Part shown: one piece after another, positions 5,870 to 12,375 of the stretch
Layout: each line of letters starts with the position of its first letter
Position numbering within the stretch: position 1 is the stretch's first letter
DNA from: Pseudomonadota bacterium
GTDB lineage: Bacteria; Myxococcota; Polyangia; Polyangiales; Polyangiaceae
Assembly: GCA_023419055.1 (NCBI GenBank)
Contig: JAEZYO010000277.1
Span: 1-14,426 of the forward strand
Length of the DNA stretch: 14,426 bases
Direction: 5' to 3'
Program-made: the position numbers and the translations under genes
The notes under the pieces: model-generated
The model's input: only the letters and a program-made list of their open reading frames with translations
Database searches by the model: none
Told to the model about the DNA's origin: nothing

Positions 5870-7291
5870 GTGATGATCGGAGGGATCCTCGAGAAGACCT
5901 GGCGCGGATTCACCTCGTCGTATGACGCGGCAGAGGTGCTCGGCGGGTCTACGCCTCGCGCGACGGTGCTCGCGGTTTTCTCCCTCAGTACGTGCGTGCT
6001 TGCCGTGGCGTACCTGCCCGCCTTCGAAGCTTCCCATTTCGAATCGCCCTGGGTCTCGGTCGTGTTCGCCCTGCTCGGCGGGGTGACGACCGCCGTGGCT
6101 TTTCGGCACGGGTGCACGGGGCGGTGGGGAAGCCTCGCGACACTTCTCGACAACGCCTTTTACGTGGCGGCCCTCGCGTGGGCCGCCGCGCATACGACGC
6201 AGGTCTACGGCCTGTTCTTCTCGGCTTGCCTCGCGGCCATGCTGCTCGGTTTCCAGGCCACGACATACGGGATCAGCGTTCCCATGGTCGCCGCCTTCAC
6301 GCTGCCGCCCGCGCTGATCGCGTGCTGGTCGAAGCCGGACACGCTGGTGATGCTCGCGCTGTTCGGGACGGTACTCTTGGCGATCGTGCGCTTGACGTTC
6401 ACCACCGATCAGCGACTCCGCTCGCGGCCGCTCTCGAATTGGGCAGAGCCGCTGCTGCGCGGCGAGAGCGGCAAGCGGTATCGGCTCGGGCCGCTGCTCG
6501 GAAGAGGGGGGATGGGGGTCGTGCATCGGGCCGAGACTGAACGAGGCGAGCAGCTGGCGGTGAAGGTGCTCCGCACGCTCGGGAGCGACGACGCGCGGAG
6601 CAAGCGTCTCTTGAGGGAGGCACTGACCGTCAACAGCGTGCAACACCCGGGAGTAGTCCCGGTGATTGATTACGGCATGCCGGACGACGGGCCCCCATTC
6701 CTCGTCATGGAGCTGCTCGAGGGGAGAACGCTCGCCGACGCGGTCCGCGCCGTTCGAGGCGGGCTCCCCTGGCCCGAGGCGGTTCGTGCGATTCTGCCGG
6801 TCCTCGCCGCGCTCGAGGCGGCGCACCGGCGCGAGATCGTCCACTGCGACGTGAAGCCCAGCAACGTCTTTCTCTGCAGAAATGGACAGGTCAAGCTGCT
6901 CGATTTCGGGATCGCGCGCTACTCGGAGAACGTACTGGACCTGACCCTCAGCTTGAACGTGGCGGGAACCCCTACGTGCATGGCAAAAGAGCAGTTGCTG
7001 AACCCCGACGGGGTCAGCGCGCGCACCGACGTTTGGGGCGCCGGGGCCTGCCTCTTTCACGCGCTCTCGGGCGCGTGGCCACGCGAGGTGTCCGAGCCGT
7101 GCCGGTCGATCGACGAGGCGGTGCGAATTCCGGCGCGCCCCATCGAATCGCTGAAGCCGGAGCTCCCTGCCGCTCTCGTGCGCGCCGTGAACGTCGCGCT
7201 CGCGGATGACCCAGCTCTGCGCTGGGCGAGCGCGTGGGAGTTCGAGCAGCAGCTCCGAGCTTGCCTGGGTGAGCCCGCTTCGGCGGCCTAG
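5870..7291 (+). CDS. Membrane Ser/Thr protein kinase, six N-terminal TM segments then kinase domain
   Basis: This is a Hanks-type kinase anchored in the inner membrane, 473 residues. About six hydrophobic segments lie at roughly 31-51, 60-78, 86-109, 112-131, 134-152 and 156-176; an even number leaves the kinase domain in the cytoplasm. The kinase domain (about 205-465) has the Gly loop GRGGMG (211-216), Lys232 in LAVKVLR, helix-C Glu250, catalytic Asp327 in HCDVKPSN with the metal-binding Asn, Asp345 in DFG, and the helix-F Asp in RTDVWGAG. All key catalytic residues are present, so it is probably active. Odd points: HRD is HCD (a non-RD kinase), APE is AKE (GTPTCMAKEQ), and the domain order is the reverse of most bacterial Ser/Thr kinases, which have the kinase first. 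Start is GTG 5870 or ATG 5873. Its TAG stop shares four bases with the stop of the convergent lipoprotein gene. Target and stimulus are unknown. Confidence 0.92.
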   Translation: MMIGGILEKTWRGFTSSYDAAEVLGGSTPRATVLAVFSLSTCVLAVAYLPAFEASHFESPWVSVVFALLGGVTTAVAFRHGCTGRWGSLATLLDNAFYVAALAWAAAHTTQVYGLFFSACLAAMLLGFQATTYGISVPMVAAFTLPPALIACWSKPDTLVMLALFGTVLLAIVRLTFTTDQRLRSRPLSNWAEPLLRGESGKRYRLGPLLGRGGMGVVHRAETERGEQLAVKVLRTLGSDDARSKRLLREALTVNSVQHPGVVPVIDYGMPDDGPPFLVMELLEGRTLADAVRAVRGGLPWPEAVRAILPVLAALEAAHRREIVHCDVKPSNVFLCRNGQVKLLDFGIARYSENVLDLTLSLNVAGTPTCMAKEQLLNPDGVSARTDVWGAGACLFHALSGAWPREVSEPCRSIDEAVRIPARPIESLKPELPAALVRAVNVALADDPALRWASAWEFEQQLRACLGEPASAA

Positions 7292-9369
7292 TCGACGCAG
7301 TTCCAGGGCTTTTCGAAGGCGCGCTTCGGATCGAGCACCTCGTCGAGGAACGGATCCGCCGACGGACGCGGGTGGTGTTCGGCTTCACTCAAGCGCGCGT
7401 CGTGCGAGTCGAACACGCAGCCGTTCGTGTCGAGCGCGACGAAGGATTGAATGTCGTTGCCGTGATCGTCCCGGTGTACGGAAACGATCAGGCGGGGTAA
7501 CCCGAGCTCGTCGTAGAAGGCTCGGACCAGCACCCAACCGTGCGGGCCCCAGTAGCGCGTGCCGAATGCGCGCACCGTGCCCGCCTCGTCCTCGACGATC
7601 GAGACGAAATCCCACGACATGCCGTCGTTCGCGGGGCAGTTGCCGCGCGTTCGCTCCCGGAGCTGCTTGCTCCGTACCCCGGCTCGAGCCTTCTCGTAGT
7701 AGGCGAGATCGCTCGTGATCGTCCACGGCAAGCGTGTCTTCGGCTCGTGAAGCGGCGCGTCGAAAATGGAGATCGTAGGCCTGATGCGGCCCTGCCAGAT
7801 GCCGCTCAAGAGCTCACACTCCGACGGACGAGCGAATTCCTGCTTGGCCTCGCCGCTGTTGCGCACGAAGGGCGCGCCGTCGCGGTCGAGTTGCTGCTCC
7901 TCCCCGAAGCGACGAGCGACGCGACCGACGAAGTCGGCGCCGATCGCGTACTCGTTCCGGGACCAGGCTCCTCGCCCCGCTCGATAGAGCGTGACCGAGT
8001 CCTTGGCCGTATGAGGAGCCCCGGTCTTCGGGGTCACGGCGAGCTCGCGTCGCACGCGCAGGCGACCGCTCGTGTCGAAGAAGCTCGTCGTTTCGATGCG
8101 AGCGATGCCCGATTCGCCCTGGGTGCGCAACATCCGGACGCGGCCCTGCTGGTCGAACGCGAGCACGCGCTCTAGCGTCTGCGGGATCGCCGCCGGGCAG
8201 CGCAGGAACCTTCGAGTCTCCGTGCGGAGCTTCCCGCCGCTCTCGAGGGCTCGAAACTCGTCGACGAGCGTTCGAGCCTCCCGCAAGTCCCTCGGGTCGA
8301 CGTCGAATTTCTCGCCCGGGTAGGGGCTCAGCACCGGCAAGTGCTCCTCGAGTGAGGGAGGCGGAGAACCTTCGGCGCGCGCTCCGAGGCTCATCGGCTC
8401 GTCGGGGTCGAGCGACCTGAACCAGTGCGGAAGCTCCGACGCAATCGGGAGCAGGCGAATGGGTGGGGACTCCTTGAACGACTGCCGGTGAAACGTGTCG
8501 AAGTCGCCGACCTGGGGCTCGAACTTCCCTCGACGCTGGTAGAGCTCGACCGCGCGCGTTCGGGAAGGCGCAACCGCCTGAAGCAGACCGAGCAGCTCGA
8601 GCATCGGCGCGGCGAGCTGCGCCTTACCGGCGATGACCAGCACGCGCTCGCAGGGACGGAGCGGGTCCTCGCAAATCGAGGCCAGGCGCTGGGCCAACGC
8701 GCCGCCGCAACTCTCATCGTCCAGCATCGCGGCGTCGAAGGTCTCGGTCCGCGTCACGCGATTTCCTGGTCGATTCAAGGAGAGGCGAACGACGCTCGCG
8801 TCGAGCACGCCCTCCGGCGCCAGCGCGAGCAGGAGCACCCCGACGACCGGTGATGGCGACGGCGGAACCGGGGAGGGCAAGAGCCCGCCACTCCACCAAT
8901 CCGCCGTGATGTATTCGAACGTTCGTTCCCCGAGCAGTACGCGCGGACGGCTGTAGTCGAGGTTCGAGAGCAGCTGGATGTAGTCCGCGAAATCCCCGAA
9001 GCGCGTGTTCGGCGCGACATCGAGCTCGAATGCCGTCGCGCGCGGTGGACCGCAGGTGCCGTCGTCACGGCGCGGGATCTCGAGCGCCGGTTCGTCGTCG
9101 TCGACCCTTTCGGCGGGGAAATGCGGGGCTCGCTCGCCGCTGATCCCGAGCGAGCCGAGGGCGCTCTGCTCGAGCTTCGCTTTGAAGGCGACGGCGGCGG
9201 TAGGCGCCTCCGCGGCTTTACAGAAGCTCCTCTCGCCCGGGGAAGGGGGCGCTGCCGTGGCCGTCGAGCTCGCTTTCACGCGAGGAGCCGGGCTCGACGA
9301 ACGAATCGGCGCGGCGCTCGGCGCGCAGCTCGAGAACGCGACCCACGTCAGATACGCCCACCGCCTCAT
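7288..9369 (-). CDS. Unrecognised 693-residue putative lipoprotein
   Basis: I do not recognise this protein. The N-terminus MRRWAYLTWVAFSSC looks like a short lipoprotein signal with candidate lipid-attachment Cys15 (FSSC is an imperfect lipobox), followed by a Pro/Ser/Ala-rich linker to about residue 50. The part around 110-270 has two segments (LDVAPNTRFGDFADYI and ERVLVIAGKAQLAAPMLELL) that remind me of ExbD/TolR-type periplasmic domains, but this is weak pattern matching. The C-terminal half has repeated beta-hairpin-like units: FDQQGRVRMLR at 405, FDTSGRLRVRR at 431, and FYDELGLPRLIV at 618, followed by FVALDTNG. Several further cysteines suggest an oxidising, extracytoplasmic location. 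It begins 18 bases after the response-regulator gene, so it is probably the last gene of that cluster. ATG at 9367-9369 is the chosen start; ribosome site weak. Confidence 0.8.
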   Translation of the reverse strand: MRRWAYLTWVAFSSCAPSAAPIRSSSPAPRVKASSTATAAPPSPGERSFCKAAEAPTAAVAFKAKLEQSALGSLGISGERAPHFPAERVDDDEPALEIPRRDDGTCGPPRATAFELDVAPNTRFGDFADYIQLLSNLDYSRPRVLLGERTFEYITADWWSGGLLPSPVPPSPSPVVGVLLLALAPEGVLDASVVRLSLNRPGNRVTRTETFDAAMLDDESCGGALAQRLASICEDPLRPCERVLVIAGKAQLAAPMLELLGLLQAVAPSRTRAVELYQRRGKFEPQVGDFDTFHRQSFKESPPIRLLPIASELPHWFRSLDPDEPMSLGARAEGSPPPSLEEHLPVLSPYPGEKFDVDPRDLREARTLVDEFRALESGGKLRTETRRFLRCPAAIPQTLERVLAFDQQGRVRMLRTQGESGIARIETTSFFDTSGRLRVRRELAVTPKTGAPHTAKDSVTLYRAGRGAWSRNEYAIGADFVGRVARRFGEEQQLDRDGAPFVRNSGEAKQEFARPSECELLSGIWQGRIRPTISIFDAPLHEPKTRLPWTITSDLAYYEKARAGVRSKQLRERTRGNCPANDGMSWDFVSIVEDEAGTVRAFGTRYWGPHGWVLVRAFYDELGLPRLIVSVHRDDHGNDIQSFVALDTNGCVFDSHDARLSEAEHHPRPSADPFLDEVLDPKRAFEKPWNCVD

Positions 9370-9387
9370 CCCACCGTCCCGATTCGT

Positions 9388-10836
9388 TCAGCCGTCGCCG
9401 CGCTTGATCCCGTAGGCCCGGATCTTCTTGTGCAGGTTGGTGCGCTCGACGCCGAGCACCACGGCGGCCTTCGAGATGTTCCAGTCGAGCTCTTTCAACG
9501 TATCGATGATGTAGCTGCGCTCGGTGGCCTCGCGGTGCTCGCGCAGGGTGGCGCGCTGGTTCTTGCCGCTGCTCGAGAGCGCGACCGAAGGCTCGCTCGG
9601 CGCGTCGTCGTCCCCGTCGTCGAACGGGCTCGTGTGCGGATCTTCGGGGAGATCGGCGATGGTGATCGTGTCGCCGGAGAGAATGGCGGCTCGCTCGATC
9701 ACGTTCTTGAGCTCGCGCACGTTGCCGGGCCAGGGCCTTCGCATGAGGGCTTCATGCACGCTCTTCTCGAGCGCCTTCTGCTTCAGGCCGTTCTCCTTGC
9801 AGAAGCCGATCACGAACGCCTCCGCGAGGAGCGGAATGTCCTCGCGCCGATCGCGCAGCGACGGGCAGCGGATGGGGAAGACGTTCAGCCGGAAGAAGAG
9901 ATCCTCGCGGAACGTGTTGCTCGCGACGGCCTTGCCGAGATCCTTGTTGGTCGCGGCGAGCACGCGGACGTCCACGTGAATCACGTGCTCGGAGCCGACC
10001 CGGACGATCTCGCCGTTTTGGAGCGCGCGCAGCACCTTGGCCTGCGCGGTGAGATCCATATCGCCGATTTCATCGAGGAAGAGGGTGCCGCCGTGCGCCT
10101 GCTCGAAGAAGCCGCGCTTGCGCGCCTGGGCGCCGGTGAAGGAGCCGCGCTCGTGACCGAAGAGCTCGCTCTCGATGAGCTCACGCGGGATGGCGGCGCA
10201 GTTGACCTTGACGAAGGGCGCGTCCTTGCGAGGGCTCAGGCGGTGGATGGCGCGGCTCACGAGCTCCTTGCCGGTCCCGCTCTCGCCCGTGATGAGCACG
10301 CTCGCCTTCGTGGGGGCGACCTTGTCGATCCCCTGGAAGAGCCGCTGCATCGGGCTGCTCGTCCCGATCATCTCGTAGCGCGCCTCGAGCTCCGCGCGCA
10401 TGTGAGCCACCACGCGAGAGAGGCGCGCGGTGCGGATCGAATTGGTGACGCTGACGAGCACGCGCTCGCGATTGAGCGGCTTCTCGAAGAAGTCGCTCGC
10501 CCCGAGCTTGATCGCCGCGACGGCGTCGTGAACGGTGGCGTGCCCGCTGATCACGATCACCGGAAGCTCGCGCGTGGCCTCGTCCGAGCGCACCTTCTCG
10601 AGCGCCGAGAGGCCGCTCATCCCCGGCAGCTTGAGGTCGAAGATCGCGAGATCGACCGGCGCCGCGCCGCCAGCGAGCAGGGACAGCGCCTGCTCCGCGG
10701 ACTCGGCCTCGAGCACCCGGTAGCCCTCACCGGAGAGCACCATCTCGAGCGTTCGACGGATGTTCTTTTCATCGTCGACCACGAGCACGGTCGGGGCCAC
10801 GGTGGAGAGCGGAGCGCTGACGGGTGCTTCTTCCAT
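9388..10836 (-). CDS. Sigma-54-dependent response regulator, NtrC/NtrX type
   Basis: This is a two-component transcription activator acting on sigma-54 promoters, 482 residues. The receiver domain (about 16-130) has acidic pocket D21-D22, phospho-acceptor D67 in FDLKLPG, S97 and K119. The AAA+ domain has Walker A GESGTGKE (184-191), sigma-54 contact loop GSFTGA (231-236, usually GAFTGA), Walker B LFLDE with D255-E256, and the sensor region WPGNVREL. A low-complexity acidic linker with DDGDDD then leads to a Fis-type HTH ending ISKAAVVLGVERTNLHKKIRAYGI, close to NtrX-like regulators. No histidine kinase is encoded in the window, so the partner is elsewhere. The ATG at 10834-10836 is 10 bases after the bamD-like stop, indicating an operon; the lipoprotein gene follows 18 bases after its own stop. 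Confidence 0.95.
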   Translation of the reverse strand: MEEAPVSAPLSTVAPTVLVVDDEKNIRRTLEMVLSGEGYRVLEAESAEQALSLLAGGAAPVDLAIFDLKLPGMSGLSALEKVRSDEATRELPVIVISGHATVHDAVAAIKLGASDFFEKPLNRERVLVSVTNSIRTARLSRVVAHMRAELEARYEMIGTSSPMQRLFQGIDKVAPTKASVLITGESGTGKELVSRAIHRLSPRKDAPFVKVNCAAIPRELIESELFGHERGSFTGAQARKRGFFEQAHGGTLFLDEIGDMDLTAQAKVLRALQNGEIVRVGSEHVIHVDVRVLAATNKDLGKAVASNTFREDLFFRLNVFPIRCPSLRDRREDIPLLAEAFVIGFCKENGLKQKALEKSVHEALMRRPWPGNVRELKNVIERAAILSGDTITIADLPEDPHTSPFDDGDDDAPSEPSVALSSSGKNQRATLREHREATERSYIIDTLKELDWNISKAAVVLGVERTNLHKKIRAYGIKRGDG

Positions 10837-10846
10837 GGGCGTTCGA

Positions 10847-11752
10847 TCAGAGGGGCGGAGCGGGCTCGGACGGGTCCTCGGACCGGTTCGAGACGGGGGG
10901 AGCCTCGGGGCCGGGGCCGAGCACGGCGAGGAAATTCTTCGCCGGAACCGAGAACGCGCTCTCCGGGTAGTCGCTCAGCACTCGGCGGAGCGCGCCGCGC
11001 GCCTTCTCGGGCTCTTTCTGCTTCATGTAGATCTCGCCGAGGAGCGTCAGCGCCTCGGGCTCGAGCCCCGAATCGCCGAAGGTGCGGAGCGCGTACTCCA
11101 CGCGCATGATCGCGGCCTTGAAGTTGCTTTCTCCGAGATAGAAGCGAGCCACGTAGAGCTCGTGCCGGGCGAGCAGGCCCATGACGACGGCCTGCATGTA
11201 CGCGAGCTCGCGCACGTACTCGCTCTTCGGGAAGTCGTTCAGGTACTGGCGAATGGTGACGAGCGCGTCGTTCACGCTCGCGAGATCGCGCTCCTCGAGC
11301 GGGGGAAGCAGCGCGGACTGGCTCACCGAGTCGTATTGCGCCTTCGCCACGCGGTAGCGCGCGTACGGCACCTCGGGATCGTTCGGGTAGTCGTGGACGA
11401 ACGATTTGTAGCCCGTGATGGCCTCGGCGTACTTTTCCTGGCGATAGTTCGCGTCCGCCATGCGGAGCTCGGCGAGGCGCGCGTAGCGGCTGTACGCGTA
11501 CTTTCGCCGAACCTCGGTCATGATCTCGTCCATGCCCTCCCAGTTGCCGCTTTCATAAGCGGCCATGCCGCGCTCGTACTCGCGCTTGGCGTTTTCACTA
11601 TAGTCGAGCGCGCTCTCGGCGTCGCGATCGCTCCCGCCGCACCCGAGGGGCACGGCGGAGAGGCCTGCGGCCACTAGCAAGAACCCGACCGCGCGCCACG
11701 GTCGCGACGAGGTCAGGGGGATTGGCCGTCGAAAGGAAGGGAAGGGGGCCAT
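10847..11752 (-). CDS. bamD: BamD-like outer-membrane assembly lipoprotein
   Basis: BamD is a periplasm-facing, TPR-containing lipoprotein of the BAM complex that inserts beta-barrel proteins into the outer membrane. The 301-residue product starts with a basic region and a hydrophobic stretch [16 protein letters not shown], giving candidate lipidated Cys38; the segment before it is longer than usual. It then shows the BamD pattern of TPR helices: [33 protein letters not shown] (the typical YP/FP-S-x-Y spacing), [21 protein letters not shown], and [20 protein letters not shown] Pro/Ser/Glu-rich tail follows, ending PAPPL. E. coli BamD is about 245 residues, so both ends are extended. ATG at 11750-11752 is preferred; the frame is open farther upstream but that part lies in the greA promoter and coding region. 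It heads a cluster with the response regulator and the 693-residue lipoprotein. Confidence 0.8.
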   Translation of the reverse strand: MAPFPSFRRPIPLTSSRPWRAVGFLLVAAGLSAVPLGCGGSDRDAESALDYSENAKREYERGMAAYESGNWEGMDEIMTEVRRKYAYSRYARLAELRMADANYRQEKYAEAITGYKSFVHDYPNDPEVPYARYRVAKAQYDSVSQSALLPPLEERDLASVNDALVTIRQYLNDFPKSEYVRELAYMQAVVMGLLARHELYVARFYLGESNFKAAIMRVEYALRTFGDSGLEPEALTLLGEIYMKQKEPEKARGALRRVLSDYPESAFSVPAKNFLAVLGPGPEAPPVSNRSEDPSEPAPPL

Positions 11753-11774
11753 GAGGGAGAGATTCTCGTTCCGC

Positions 11775-11803
11775 GTGTTACCGGCGCGCGCACCCGACCG
11801 CAA
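11775..11803 (-). promoter_or_regulatory. Possible sigma-70-type promoter for the bamD-like gene
   Basis: On the minus strand TTGCGG (11798-11803) and TAACAC (11775-11780) are separated by exactly 17 bases and end 22 bases before the ATG. Each box matches only three of six consensus bases, so the support comes mainly from spacing and position. Confidence 0.3.
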
Positions 11804-11805
11804 GC

Positions 11806-11834
11806 AGGGGCTGGAAGCCCCTCGCGATGGGGCT
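11806..11834 (+). promoter_or_regulatory. Two mutually exclusive hairpins upstream of greA
   Basis: AGGGGCT (11806-11812) pairs with AGCCCCT (11816-11822) across a 3-base loop. The same AGCCCC (11816-11821) can instead pair with GGGGCT at 11829-11834 across a 7-base loop. The arrangement lies 48-76 bases upstream of the greA start and just upstream of the candidate bamD promoter. If transcribed it could switch between two folds; if not, it may be an operator with a repeated half-site. No T-run follows, so a simple terminator is not supported. Confidence 0.3.
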
Positions 11835-11881
11835 GGCGTAGCGGCGGTCATCGGGTAAAGATGGGCCGCCCCGAGGTTCCG

Positions 11882-12355
11882 ATGACCGAAAAGGTACCCA
11901 TGACCCCAGGCGGCGCGCAAAAGCTGCGTGAAGAGCTGACGCGCCTGAAGGAAGAACGTCCGAAGATTTCGCGAGAAATCGGCATCGCCCGCGAGCACGG
12001 GGACTTGAGCGAGAACGCCGAGTACCATGCCGCCAAGGAGCGACAGGGCCTGGTCGAGGCCCGGATCAAGGACATCGAAGACAAGCTCGCGCGCGCCGAG
12101 GTCATCGATCCGACCAAGCTCTCCGGCGACCGGGTGCGCTTCGGGGCCACCGTGCGCTTGCTGAACCTCGACACCGACGAGGAGAGCACCTACCAGATCG
12201 TCGGCGCCGACGAGGCCGACATCGACAACGGCTTGATCTCGATCTCGGCTCCGCTCGCGCGTGCGCTCATCAGCAAGACCATCGGAGACGAGGTCGAGGT
12301 GAAGCTGCCCGCCGGGACGCGACGCTACGAGATCAGCAGCATCGAGTTTCGTTGA
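11882..12355 (+). CDS. greA: GreA, transcription elongation factor
   Basis: GreA binds in the RNA polymerase secondary channel and stimulates cleavage of backtracked transcripts. The 157-residue product has the N-terminal coiled coil with the acidic tip [14 protein letters not shown], with D41 and E44 at the same numbers as the catalytic pair of E. coli GreA (158 residues). The C-terminal domain has the family's [25 protein letters not shown] stretch in order, split here by no insertion. I chose ATG 11882 because the protein then begins [11 protein letters not shown] as in other GreA proteins, and a GAGG at 11873-11876 is correctly spaced; an upstream in-frame ATG at 11861 would add seven residues. 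It diverges from the bamD-like gene and lies 20 bases before the sulfatase-fold gene, possibly in one transcript. Confidence 0.97.
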   Translation: MTEKVPMTPGGAQKLREELTRLKEERPKISREIGIAREHGDLSENAEYHAAKERQGLVEARIKDIEDKLARAEVIDPTKLSGDRVRFGATVRLLNLDTDEESTYQIVGADEADIDNGLISISAPLARALISKTIGDEVEVKLPAGTRRYEISSIEFR

Positions 12356-12375
12356 CGTTCGTCGCGCCGTAGCCC

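Noticed and set aside
9121..11109. A 662-codon open frame on the plus strand spanning three minus-strand genes
   Set aside because: It crosses gene boundaries, lacks motifs and is explained by the codon bias of the response regulator and its neighbours.
11861..11881. Earlier in-frame ATG for greA
   Set aside because: The downstream ATG at 11882 gives the usual GreA N-terminus and has a correctly placed GAGG.
11753..12028. Upstream extension of the bamD-like frame
   Set aside because: It would run antisense through the greA start and coding region; the signal-peptide-like segment begins after the ATG at 11752.
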